The notes under the pieces were generated by a model. It saw only the letters and a program-made list of their open reading frames with translations, did not search any database and was not told the origin of the DNA. DNA of 64,000 nt from Candidatus Rokuibacteriota bacterium (lineage in GTDB: Bacteria; Methylomirabilota; Methylomirabilia; Rokubacteriales; CSP1-6), in the NCBI GenBank assembly GCA_016200085.1, contig JACQFL010000018.1:112006-176005 (forward strand), read 5' to 3'. Positions 1 through 8,381 of the stretch are shown here, one piece after another (positions within the stretch are counted from its first letter, which is position 1; each line of letters opens with the position of its first letter). The translations under genes were made by a program, and so were the position numbers.

Positions 1-1380
1 TACGACCTCGAGCGGGACAAGAAGGCTCTCGAAGATCGTCTCCGGACGCTGATGGGACTGCGGAGTGAGCAGGAAGCGCATCTCGAGGACTTGCGAGGTC
101 GCATCGCAAGAATTGAAGCCAAGATTTCTGGCGAAGGCGGTGCATTCGCGCGCGGCCGGGAGACGCTCGTGAGGCAACAGGCAGAGCTTAAGGGAAGAAT
201 CAACGAGAACGAGAGCACCCTTCGACAGATTTGTGCCGGCCTCTTGCCTTTTGCTCTCGCGCCCCGTCTCTGCGCAGCGGTCAGAACACAGCTCCTTACC
301 GAGGAGGCGTTGGTCCGCCGCGCAGCGAGCCGAGAGATTCTCGCGACCGTTCGGCAGGAACTTGTTGTGCGCCTCGCCGCAGACGATCTTTGGCAGCCGC
401 TCTCCTGCGCGCCATATGCGGCGATCCACGAGCTCCAAGAGCGGCTGGTCGACAAGGTTAGAGAACCATTCGCGGTGGAGAGGGAACAAGAAGGCAGCCC
501 GGTGCATGAGCTCTCGCCGGGAATTCAGCGACAGGTGTTGAACTGGATCGACCAGACGGGTGAAGTCGGACGGACCGGGCGGGCGATCGGCGATGATCTT
601 GAGCGACTCTATCGTGAATTGCAGCGAGTTGAGGACGGGCTTCGGAAGATCCCCGCCGATGACGTGTTGAAGCCGCTGCTTAAAGAGCTCCACGACGCCC
701 ACACGGTGTTCGCTGACGCAGCGAGGAGGGCCACGGAACAAGAGGAGGAGATCAAGTCTGCGGAGCTTGCCCTCGACGAGGCGGAGCGCCGCTCGGCGAA
801 GGCAAGCGAGAGGCTCATTGAGGAGCGTGGTGAGGCCGCAAAGATTCGGATGATTCCCCGTATCCATAAGGTTCTTGGGGAATATCAATCAAGGCTGATC
901 GATCGTAAGGTGGTCGAGCTTCAGGCCGCCGTCTCCGAGTCCTTCAATGCGCTATGCCGTAAGAAGGATGCGTTAAGGAAGATTGTGATCGATCCGATGA
1001 CCTTTGGGGTCACGCTCTACGACCGACAAACCAGGCCGCTCCCCAAGGCTCAATTATCAGCGGGCGAAAAGCAAATCTATGCGATCGCGATGCTCTGGGC
1101 GCTTGCAAAGACGTCGGGACGCGCGCTGCCGGTCATTATCGACACCCCTCTTGCGCGGCTCGACAGCGACCATCGATCGCTGATGCTCCGGCAGTACTTT
1201 CCCAGGGCAAGCCATCAAGTACTGATCCTCTCGACCGACACTGAAGTAGACCAAGCGTACTTCGCCGAACTACGACCTAAGATCGCTCACGCCTATCACC
1301 TTGAATTCGATGTGAGCGGAAATTCGACGACGATCACGCCAGGCTATTTCTGGAAGAGCGGGTCCCATGAAACTCACTAA
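1..1380 (+). CDS. dndD: DndD, SMC-like ATPase of DNA phosphorothioation (3' part)
   Basis: The reading frame is open from the first base, so only the C-terminal ~459 residues are present. DndD is the SMC/Rad50-like ATPase of the Dnd DNA sulfur-modification complex (DndCDE). The visible part has long charged coiled-coil stretches and then the C-terminal ATPase lobe: an ABC signature (LSAGEKQ), a Walker B strand (PVIIDTPLARLD) with its D-loop, and a final switch-like strand (VLILSTDTEVD). The stop overlaps the start of dndE by 14 bases, indicating translational coupling. The dndB/dndC genes would be expected upstream of the window. Identification is firm because of the ABC motifs combined with the DndE neighbour. 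Confidence 0.88.
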   Translation, partial: YDLERDKKALEDRLRTLMGLRSEQEAHLEDLRGRIARIEAKISGEGGAFARGRETLVRQQAELKGRINENESTLRQICAGLLPFALAPRLCAAVRTQLLTEEALVRRAASREILATVRQELVVRLAADDLWQPLSCAPYAAIHELQERLVDKVREPFAVEREQEGSPVHELSPGIQRQVLNWIDQTGEVGRTGRAIGDDLERLYRELQRVEDGLRKIPADDVLKPLLKELHDAHTVFADAARRATEQEEEIKSAELALDEAERRSAKASERLIEERGEAAKIRMIPRIHKVLGEYQSRLIDRKVVELQAAVSESFNALCRKKDALRKIVIDPMTFGVTLYDRQTRPLPKAQLSAGEKQIYAIAMLWALAKTSGRALPVIIDTPLARLDSDHRSLMLRQYFPRASHQVLILSTDTEVDQAYFAELRPKIAHAYHLEFDVSGNSTTITPGYFWKSGSHETH

Positions 1381-1738
1381 AATCCGCCTTACGAAGGACG
1401 CTTCAAACCGTCTGAGGTTCGCAGCGGGAAAGACTGGGCTCACTCCGAACCTTCTCTGCCGTATGGCGTTTTGTCTCTCGCTCGCCGAGCCGTCAATTCC
1501 GGATCCCGAGAAGTTCCCCGAGGAGGACCGCGAGTTCAACCGATACACGCTGCTCGGGGAGTACGATGCGCTGTTCGTGGCGTTGCTGCGCGAGCGATGC
1601 CGGAGGGACGGCGTCGATCCCTCTCGGATGGCGGACTATTTCCGTGCCCACATGAACCGCGGCATCGCTCTGCTTCAGGGACGGGTGAAGAGCCTTGCCG
1701 ACATCGCTGAGCTCGTGAAGGCCGCGGGCGCGGAGTAG
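1367..1738 (+). CDS. dndE: DndE, DNA sulfur modification protein
   Basis: A 123-residue protein that begins inside the end of dndD. DndE is a small component of the DndCDE phosphorothioation complex and binds nicked DNA. The sequence has the family pattern: an N-terminal basic segment (KIRLTKDASNRLR), a hydrophobic helix with LLCRMAFCLSL, the conserved NRYTLLGEYDALF motif near the middle, and a C-terminal helical region (HMNRGIALLQ). Length fits the family. The coupling to dndD and the Dnd-associated methyltransferase downstream support the call. Confidence 0.88.
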   Translation: MKLTKIRLTKDASNRLRFAAGKTGLTPNLLCRMAFCLSLAEPSIPDPEKFPEEDREFNRYTLLGEYDALFVALLRERCRRDGVDPSRMADYFRAHMNRGIALLQGRVKSLADIAELVKAAGAE

Positions 1739-1805
1739 GCGGAGCAACCAGTGGGATATCGAAAGCCGGGTCTGGGGTTTTAGGAGCGGCTGGCGGCCGG
1801 GTCCG

Positions 1806-3320
1806 ATGAACATGATTGTTGCGCGCCACCGCACTGCGGTCACCCGCTACCGCCTTTCGCGTCCGATGAAGCTTGCCATAGGCGACGGCCTCGTCGGCGA
1901 GCACCATGATCTCTTTGATTACGGCTGCGGCCACGGGGATGATCTGCGGATTCTCGCGAGCGAGGGAGTGCGGTGTACTGGCTGGGATCCGGTGCATCGG
2001 CCTTCTGGAGGCGTGCGTTCGGCAGATGTCGTCAATCTTGGCTACGTCGTAAACGTCGTAGAGGACCCCGAGGAACGAGCGACCGCGCTTCACAAGGCGT
2101 GGGCGCTTGCCCGCAAGGTACTTGTCGTTGCCGCGCGGCTCACGCTCGAGAAAGGGGCAAAGAGGGGCGCTCCCTGCGGCGACGGCTGCCTGACCGGCCG
2201 GCAGACTTTCCAGAAGTTCTATGAGCAGCACGAACTGCGCGATTGGATCGACGTAACTCTGGGCGCTTCTGCGGTCGCAGCCGCGCCCGGAGTCTTCTAT
2301 GTCTTTCGGGACGCAAGCATGGCCCAGCTGTTCCTCGCATCTCGCTATCGACGCAGGGTCGGTGCCCCACGACAGCGTCGGAGCGAGCGCGTCTTTGATG
2401 AACATCGGACGCTCCTCCAAGGACTGATGCAGTTCGTCACGGAGCGAGGACGTCTGCCAGAGGAAGGCGAGTTCGAGTTTCTCGGGGTGATTCGCGAGAA
2501 GATCGGAGGCGTACGGCGCGCCTGGCGGCTCATTGAGCAGGTAACCGGCGCCGGAGACTGGGCGCGCATCAGAGAACAGCGCTCCCAGGACCTTCTCATC
2601 TATCTTGCGCTCGCGCGGTTCGGGGGTCGACCGCGCTTCGCGGAGTTGTCGCGTGACCTCCGACTCGACGTTCGCGCATTCTTTGGGACGTATTCGCAGG
2701 CCTGTGGAGAGGCGGATCGGTTGCTTTTCTCGTCGGGCGATCTTGCTGCGGTCGACAAGGCGTGCGAGAGCGCACCGGTGGGGAAACTGACGCCGACGGC
2801 GCTCTACATCCATGTGTCGGCGCTGGGAAGCCTTTCCGCGATCCTTCGGGTCTACGAAGGCTGCGCGCGTTCGTACATCGGCGTGGTGGAAGCGGCGAAC
2901 ATCGTGAAGCTTCACCGGCGCAAGCCGCAGATCTCCTACCTCAGCTATCCCACCTTCGAGAAGGACGCCCATCCCGCGCTGCTCGGCGCGCTCGTTGTTC
3001 CACTTCGGACCTTTCACGTCGACTATCGCGACTATTCATCATCTGAGAACCCTCCGATCCTTCATAGGAAGGAGGAGTTCGTTGCGGCGGACCATCCATT
3101 GCGCCCGCGGTTCACCAAGCTTACGGAGCAGGAGGAGCGTGCAGGACTCTACCAAACCCCCGAGACTATCGGTACGCGGGAAGGATGGCAGGCAATTCTA
3201 GATGGTCGCGGCATTGATATTCGCGGTCATCGTGTTGCCCGGCGCTCGGTCCGTGACTTGGCTCGTGATCATTTAGCCAGCCCGCAGGGCCCTATCAGCG
3301 TTGAGGCCAACCGCGCATGA
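1806..3320 (+). CDS. DNA phosphorothioation-associated putative methyltransferase
   Basis: A 504-residue protein. An SAM-binding motif I lies at residues 36-50 (LFDYGCGHGDDLRIL), followed by an acidic strand and by VVNVVEDPEER, as expected for a Rossmann methyltransferase. The remaining ~350 residues, with a DYxxY-rich C-terminal part, match my memory of the Dnd-associated putative methyltransferase family often placed beside dndB-E. The true substrate is not established for the family. It starts 67 bases after dndE and overlaps the next gene by four bases, so it is likely part of the same transcript. Confidence 0.78.
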   Translation: MNMIVARHRTAVTRYRLSRPMKLAIGDGLVGEHHDLFDYGCGHGDDLRILASEGVRCTGWDPVHRPSGGVRSADVVNLGYVVNVVEDPEERATALHKAWALARKVLVVAARLTLEKGAKRGAPCGDGCLTGRQTFQKFYEQHELRDWIDVTLGASAVAAAPGVFYVFRDASMAQLFLASRYRRRVGAPRQRRSERVFDEHRTLLQGLMQFVTERGRLPEEGEFEFLGVIREKIGGVRRAWRLIEQVTGAGDWARIREQRSQDLLIYLALARFGGRPRFAELSRDLRLDVRAFFGTYSQACGEADRLLFSSGDLAAVDKACESAPVGKLTPTALYIHVSALGSLSAILRVYEGCARSYIGVVEAANIVKLHRRKPQISYLSYPTFEKDAHPALLGALVVPLRTFHVDYRDYSSSENPPILHRKEEFVAADHPLRPRFTKLTEQEERAGLYQTPETIGTREGWQAILDGRGIDIRGHRVARRSVRDLARDHLASPQGPISVEANRA

Positions 3321-4162
3321 CGATTATCGATGCCATAAAGGAAGTCATGAGGAAGCGCGGTTCCCCGATGACAGCGAGGGAGGCGTACGACGCTATTGTC
3401 GCGGCGAACCTCTACGAGTTCCATGCGCAGAATCCTGCTCACATTGTGCTCTCGCAGATTCGTCGACACAGCGAGGGGATTGACTTCCCGAGTGGTGCAC
3501 CGACCAAACACTTCCAGCTCGTCGGTGAGAACAGATTTTCGCCACTCGACCGACCGAAACGGATACGAACGAAGCCACGAACTGCGAGTTCGGCGGCGCC
3601 GGCGGTGCCCGGGAGAGTCCCGTCGCTTGGCGCCACGCTCCAGGGACTTCAAGATTTACACAGACGGTATGTCGCTCTGCTTAAGCAGCGGATTAATGCG
3701 GAGCTCCGCCGCCTATCGCCAACAGCTTTCGAAACGTTCGCGCGAGAATTGCTCCAGGTATACGGATTCGAGGACCTTCATGTCACAAAGGTCTCCGGTG
3801 ACGGCGGAATCGACGGGTACGGGAAGTTGCGTGTGGGACTGGCGTATCTCAACGTCGCTTTCCAGTGCAAGCGCTGGACTAAGGGGAACATCCAGCGCAC
3901 GGAGATCGACAGGTTCCGGGGAGCAGCGCAGGGAGACTTCGAGCAGGGGATCTTTTTTGCGACGACGACCTTCTCCCAGGGCGCGATTGAGGCCTCCATC
4001 AAACGCGGCGCCGTCCCGATCGTGCTCGTCGACAGCAATGCGATTGTCGACCTCATGATCGAGAAGCGATTCGGGGTACAGGCAGAGAGTCTAGTCATCC
4101 CGACCTACGCGCTCGACCTTGCTCTGAACCCGGAGCCGCGGCTTCGGGACGAACCAAGGTAA
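3317..4162 (+). CDS. HARE-HTH plus Mrr-type restriction endonuclease
   Basis: A 281-residue protein overlapping the upstream methyltransferase gene (ATGA). Residues ~1-75 form a HARE-HTH-like winged helix (AIKEVMRKRGSPMTAREAYDAI), a domain proposed to sense modified DNA. Residues ~135-250 are an Mrr-like PD-(D/E)XK nuclease: the helix FETFARELLQVYGF, the aspartate of GDGGIDGYG (D166), and the Q183-C-K185 catalytic motif (FQCKRW). A role as type IV or modification-linked restriction enzyme is inferred. Its fusion into the Dnd operon makes phosphorothioation a natural candidate signal, though it may simply be a defence-island neighbour. Confidence 0.8.
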   Translation: MTIIDAIKEVMRKRGSPMTAREAYDAIVAANLYEFHAQNPAHIVLSQIRRHSEGIDFPSGAPTKHFQLVGENRFSPLDRPKRIRTKPRTASSAAPAVPGRVPSLGATLQGLQDLHRRYVALLKQRINAELRRLSPTAFETFARELLQVYGFEDLHVTKVSGDGGIDGYGKLRVGLAYLNVAFQCKRWTKGNIQRTEIDRFRGAAQGDFEQGIFFATTTFSQGAIEASIKRGAVPIVLVDSNAIVDLMIEKRFGVQAESLVIPTYALDLALNPEPRLRDEPR

Positions 4163-4229
4163 CTGTCAGGATCGCAACGAGTCTTTCACTTTGTTTGCCG
4201 GCATCGAGCGGCCGGCGGGAGAAACGTAG

Positions 4230-4556
4230 ATGGCCAAGAACAAAGCTAGGTCACGCGGCCAGCGGATCGAGGGACTCATCCTGCCGCGTGAGGACCAGGA
4301 TTTAAAGCCACTCTGGAAAGCGTTCGAGAAAGGATCAACGTGGTATCGAAACGGCAAGAAGCGGCGGGAGAGCCTCCGGCTCAGACACACCGCGTACGGT
4401 GGCAAGGTAAGGCTCGAATGGTGGGGTGACGCAATCCGATACGTGATCGACGATGCGGATAACTCTGGGAAGATCGGGGGCGCGTTCCTCGGCCATGCTC
4501 AGCGTCATGGCGGCACGCGTATAGATCGTCTGGAGGTTCGGTTCTCGCAGACCTGA
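4230..4556 (+). CDS. Hypothetical protein
   Basis: A 108-residue basic protein that I do not recognise. It starts with a lysine/arginine-rich stretch (MAKNKARSRGQR) and has a tryptophan-rich middle (LEWWGDAIRYVIDDADN), with no membrane segment or cysteine motif. A weak GGAGAA ribosome site precedes the ATG. It lies between the Mrr-type nuclease and the SPARTA pair on the same strand, so it is probably co-transcribed, but nothing in the sequence gives a function. Confidence 0.5.
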   Translation: MAKNKARSRGQRIEGLILPREDQDLKPLWKAFEKGSTWYRNGKKRRESLRLRHTAYGGKVRLEWWGDAIRYVIDDADNSGKIGGAFLGHAQRHGGTRIDRLEVRFSQT

Positions 4557-4632
4557 GAATCGCTCGGTCAATATATCGCACCCGTATGGACTTGATGTCC
4601 TCCGGATGCGGTTGAAGGGCAGGAAGCAGGTG

Positions 4633-6006
4633 ATGACTGCGGAGCATCTCTTTATAAGCTATGCGACAGAGGACTGGCCGCTCGCCGAGTGGCTCACTCG
4701 CCGGCTGACCGCTGAGGGATACCGCGTCTGGTGTGATCGGTTTCAGCTTCTCGGAGGAGAGTCGTATCCCCGGGACATCGATCTCGCAATCAAAACCCGT
4801 ACCTTCCGTCTCCTCGCTCTCCTTTCAAAAGCGTCCCTCAACAAACCGAATCCGAGAAAAGAACGGACGCTGGCTCTGAATCTCGGCAAGGAACGCAATG
4901 TCGACTTCCTCATCCCCCTAAATGTCGATGGCCTCCGTGCGACCCAACTCGACTGGATGACGAATGATCTCACGTTCATCCCGTTCCACCCGAGCTGGGC
5001 GGAAGGGTTTAGGCAGCTCCTTCAAAAGCTCCAGTCGATCGACGCACCGCGGTCGCTGGCGAACGGTCAGCAGATAGCGATAGGGAGTTTTCTCCCGGCC
5101 GCCGTGCTTTCCGAGAACCCTGAGAAGTTGTTCACCAATCATTTGACCTTTACTCAAATCCCGCCGGACATTCTTCATTTCACGTTGTCGACGCCGATGA
5201 CACCACGCGAGCAGCAAGTCGTAACCGAAGGCTGGGCATACCAGGCCGTATCGCCGACAACCCTCTTTGCTCTCACATCACCGCCCGGTTACCTGCTTGG
5301 CGAGGATCGCGTGGCCCTGGATCACCGGATTCCTTGGCGGACGGTTGACAAGGCTGGCGGCGTCGATACGTCGAATGTGGTCTCGAGTCTCCTCTACAAG
5401 ACCGTTCTGGTTGAATACCTCCGGCGCGGCCTGAGGCCTTCTCCCGACCATACAATTGTCTACTTCCCACCTGGACTCCTTGAGAACGGCAAGCTCTTCT
5501 TCTCAACCTACGACGGAAGCACTACGTGGCTCCTTACGACGGGCGAGCGGACGTATCGGCGACGCGGCGAAGTCCAACGGTATCGATATCACTTATCCCC
5601 GCGGCTCCGGATTCGGCGTGACATAGCACCGGACTTCGTCTTGCAGATCACGCCAGGGTTGTATCTGACGGATCTCGATGGCCATGAGCTTCCCGCGAGG
5701 ACTCGGAACTCACGCCGTAAGCAGCTCTGTCGGGGCTGGTGGAACCATCAGTGGCTGAACCGACATCTCGCCATCGTCAGTTTCTTGTCCGATGGAAAGG
5801 AACTGGTCACATTCGGGGAATCGCCGGAGGAACAGATCGCGCTCGCTGCGCAGCTTAACTCCGGCGACGTGTCCGCGAGTATCGATGAGGCAGCACTTGA
5901 AGCGTGGAGAGCCACGTTCTCATCGTCAGTGCCATTCGACGAGGGAGGAGATCCTGACGACGGCGAGGAGGAAGTCATTCGGGAGGGCGACGACGATGAC
6001 GGGTAG
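4633..6006 (+). CDS. TIR-APAZ protein of a SPARTA system
   Basis: A 457-residue protein forming the NADase half of a short prokaryotic Argonaute (SPARTA) system. The N-terminal TIR domain (~1-130) shows HLFISYATEDWPLAEWL, the WCDRF turn, GESYPRDIDLAI and the KERTLAL helix. The glutamate of that helix is residue 77 with the chosen ATG, the position I recall for the catalytic glutamate of characterised SPARTA TIR domains. Residues ~150-457 are the APAZ domain, which replaces the Argonaute N-PAZ region. I chose the ATG at 4633, with AGGAAG eight bases upstream, over the in-frame ATG at 4606, which has no ribosome site. The stop overlaps the Argonaute start by 11 bases. In known systems, target recognition by the guide-loaded Argonaute activates NAD+ hydrolysis and abortive infection. 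Confidence 0.88.
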   Translation: MTAEHLFISYATEDWPLAEWLTRRLTAEGYRVWCDRFQLLGGESYPRDIDLAIKTRTFRLLALLSKASLNKPNPRKERTLALNLGKERNVDFLIPLNVDGLRATQLDWMTNDLTFIPFHPSWAEGFRQLLQKLQSIDAPRSLANGQQIAIGSFLPAAVLSENPEKLFTNHLTFTQIPPDILHFTLSTPMTPREQQVVTEGWAYQAVSPTTLFALTSPPGYLLGEDRVALDHRIPWRTVDKAGGVDTSNVVSSLLYKTVLVEYLRRGLRPSPDHTIVYFPPGLLENGKLFFSTYDGSTTWLLTTGERTYRRRGEVQRYRYHLSPRLRIRRDIAPDFVLQITPGLYLTDLDGHELPARTRNSRRKQLCRGWWNHQWLNRHLAIVSFLSDGKELVTFGESPEEQIALAAQLNSGDVSASIDEAALEAWRATFSSSVPFDEGGDPDDGEEEVIREGDDDDG

Positions 6007-7501
6007 CTTTCGCATCCTCCCCGAGCCGGCTCTTGAGTTTAATTACGGACAGCGCCTTGTCGACCCCCATGATGGGCTGGGGCTCTTCGGGCCGTACAGT
6101 GCTCCGTTGTCGTATCACCCGAAAAACATCTCGTACGCAGTCATCGGAGCACCAGAAGGGGTCGAGGCGTTCCACCGATTTTCTGAAGCGTTGATTTCGC
6201 CAATTCTTCCTGAAGAGGCGGACGTCAACCCTCGTCTCTGGCCTCCCTTTCCTGGATTCGAGGCCGCCTTCTCTGCGAGGTGGCCGCTCACGCCGTCGTG
6301 GACACGCGAGCTCGATCGCGAGTCCCTGCTTACCGCCGCCGCGCACCCAGAAGCTCATCGTCGTGCTGGTGACGTGGTGAAGGCATATCTCTCTGCCGTC
6401 GAAACCGCAAAGAAACGCGATGAGCCACTGGGCGTCATCATCTGTGTTGTCCCCGACGTTGTGTGGGAGAACTGCCGCCCGCGGTCGCGTGTTGTGCAGC
6501 CTGTTGGCGGCAAGCTTTCCTCGGCAGAGCGCACAGCCGCTCGCACGGGGCAGCCGGACTTCTTCACCGACTATGATCCCGCGCAGTACCAGTTCTCGCC
6601 GGATTTCCGACGCCAACTCAAGGCACGCGTCATGGAGCATGACGTACCGATACAGATCGTGCGCGAGTCAACGATGCGACTGCATCCGAGGCTCAGCGCC
6701 GAGGCCCGGACGCTTACCGCTCTATCGGACCGTGCCTGGAACCTCGGCGTCACCATCTACTACAAGGCCGGTGGAAAGCCCTGGAAACTCGCCACTGCCC
6801 GCGAAGGCGTGTGTTACATCGGTATCGCCTTTCGCATGGCGGGCAGTTCGCCTGGCGGTAAGACCGCGTGTTGCGCGGCGCAGATGTTTCTCGACTCTGG
6901 TGATGGCATCGTCTTTCTCGGGGAGTTCGGCCCGTGGTACTCGCCAGAGGACAGAGAATGTCATTTGAGCAAGGCAGCGGCACGCGACCTCTTGACCGGT
7001 GTTTTAAAGACATACAGGGAGCTCGACGGCCGCAGACTGACGGAGGTGTTCCTTCACTCACGTTCGACAATATCTGCCGAGGAGTTTGAGGGATACCGCG
7101 AAGCGTGCGGGAGCGAGATAAAAATGGTCGGCGTCCGCGTCCGCATCGAACGCTCGACCGCTAAGATGTTTCGTCCCGGCGCTTGGCCCGTCATCAGGGG
7201 AACGTTTTGGCGCCTCTCTGATCGTGCAGGTTACCTTTTCGGTTCCGGCTTCAAACCCAGTTCTGGCACGTACGATGGCTGGGAGACCCCGGATCCTCTG
7301 CGGATCGATGTCGAGCACGGCGAGGCCAACATCGACCAGGTCGCGGAGGACATCTTTGGCCTCACAAAGCTGAACTACAACGCATGCAAACTCGGTGATT
7401 CCCAACCGGTCACGGTTGGCTTCTCAGACGCAGTAGGAGAGATTCTTGTCTCGAATCCGACGGTGGCGGCTCGTAAACCCAACTTTAAGTTCTACATTTA
7501 G
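5996..7501 (+). CDS. Short prokaryotic Argonaute (MID-PIWI, catalytically dead)
   Basis: A 501-residue short Argonaute with MID and PIWI domains only, the usual size for the class. The PIWI start reads CYIGIAFRM, with alanine 278 where slicing Argonautes carry the first catalytic aspartate. The later strand (VFLHSRSTIS, residues ~351-360) lacks the catalytic aspartate of the H-R-D-G type, so it should guide but not cleave. The C-terminus has the typical TKLNYNACKLGDSQPVTVGF segment and ends in the hydrophobic KFYI tail that enters the MID pocket in many Argonautes. It begins 11 bases inside the TIR-APAZ gene and forms a heterodimer with it in known SPARTA systems. Confidence 0.9.
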   Translation: MTGSFRILPEPALEFNYGQRLVDPHDGLGLFGPYSAPLSYHPKNISYAVIGAPEGVEAFHRFSEALISPILPEEADVNPRLWPPFPGFEAAFSARWPLTPSWTRELDRESLLTAAAHPEAHRRAGDVVKAYLSAVETAKKRDEPLGVIICVVPDVVWENCRPRSRVVQPVGGKLSSAERTAARTGQPDFFTDYDPAQYQFSPDFRRQLKARVMEHDVPIQIVRESTMRLHPRLSAEARTLTALSDRAWNLGVTIYYKAGGKPWKLATAREGVCYIGIAFRMAGSSPGGKTACCAAQMFLDSGDGIVFLGEFGPWYSPEDRECHLSKAAARDLLTGVLKTYRELDGRRLTEVFLHSRSTISAEEFEGYREACGSEIKMVGVRVRIERSTAKMFRPGAWPVIRGTFWRLSDRAGYLFGSGFKPSSGTYDGWETPDPLRIDVEHGEANIDQVAEDIFGLTKLNYNACKLGDSQPVTVGFSDAVGEILVSNPTVAARKPNFKFYI

Positions 7502-7519
7502 GGGTAAAGGCGTTCTCTC

Positions 7520-8278
7520 ATGACCTGGATACTTGGGCGCTGCTGCGCGCTCGGCAAACTCACCGCCGTTGGGAGCCTCCTCCTCTTCCTCGCTACGAGC
7601 TCGATCGCGCTGGCTCATTCGCCAGCCGAGGAGCAGGCGATTAAGGATGCCGAGAAAGCCACCCCCGTTGTCCATTCATTCCGTGGCTGCGGTGCCTTCG
7701 GCGACGAGACCGGCGACCGCCTCCTCAATCACCTCAAGAACCGCGTCGACGTGCCGTCGTCATATCTCACCGTCTCCATCGACATGATCGTCTCGATGAG
7801 GGCGCCGAAGCCCATCGAGGGACAGATCAAGCGCGAGGACTGGCGCGAAGTCGACACCGCGTTCGTGGGACAATTCGAGGGCGCCGCGATCACCGTGGAA
7901 GGGTATCTTGCCGGCGTGAGACCGGAGGGCGCAGAGAAGACGAATTGCGGCGCGACGCAGCCCGAGCGTATCGACTTCCACATCTGGCTCGTGGGGAATC
8001 CGCCGAAGAAGATGCCGAACTCGAAGTTGAACGATCGGCGCCGCGCCGTCGTTGTGGAAATCACGCCGCGCCTGCGCGCCGAGCATCCCGAATGGACAAA
8101 GACCGCGATCCAGAAGCTCGTGGATCAAAAGCGCCGTGTCCGGGTGAGCGGCTGGCTGATGCTCGATCAGGATCATCCGGAGCAGCTTCGCAAGACGCGC
8201 GGGACGCTGTGGGAGATCCATCCGGTGACGGCGATCGAGATCTTTAGCGCGGGGCAGTGGAGAGCGCTAGGACAGTAG
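7520..8278 (+). CDS. Secreted hypothetical protein
   Basis: A 252-residue protein with an N-terminal signal peptide: basic start, the hydrophobic core AVGSLLLFLATSSIAL, and likely cleavage after ALA-H around residue 32. The mature part contains HSFRGCGAFGD and a C-terminal region (RVRVSGWLMLDQDHPE, GTLWEIHPVTAIE) that looks like a small beta-barrel/OB-like domain, but I cannot name the family. It is only 18 bases after the Argonaute gene. Its periplasmic location makes a role in SPARTA unlikely. A second secreted protein of similar style lies at 24643-25650. Confidence 0.65.
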   Translation: MTWILGRCCALGKLTAVGSLLLFLATSSIALAHSPAEEQAIKDAEKATPVVHSFRGCGAFGDETGDRLLNHLKNRVDVPSSYLTVSIDMIVSMRAPKPIEGQIKREDWREVDTAFVGQFEGAAITVEGYLAGVRPEGAEKTNCGATQPERIDFHIWLVGNPPKKMPNSKLNDRRRAVVVEITPRLRAEHPEWTKTAIQKLVDQKRRVRVSGWLMLDQDHPEQLRKTRGTLWEIHPVTAIEIFSAGQWRALGQ

Positions 8279-8381
8279 GATTAGCATTGCGCTAAGGCTT
8301 CTGGAGTGCTAGAAACCGGCCCGAGTAGAACGCGTTCTCCGTGTAGGGACGGCAACCCATCCGTTCCGAAGGAGACTAGCC

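Noticed and set aside
1536-3017. Long open frame antisense to the Dnd-associated methyltransferase gene
   Set aside because: Low-complexity, arginine/proline-rich translation typical of the shadow of a GC-rich gene; the plus-strand protein has clear motifs.
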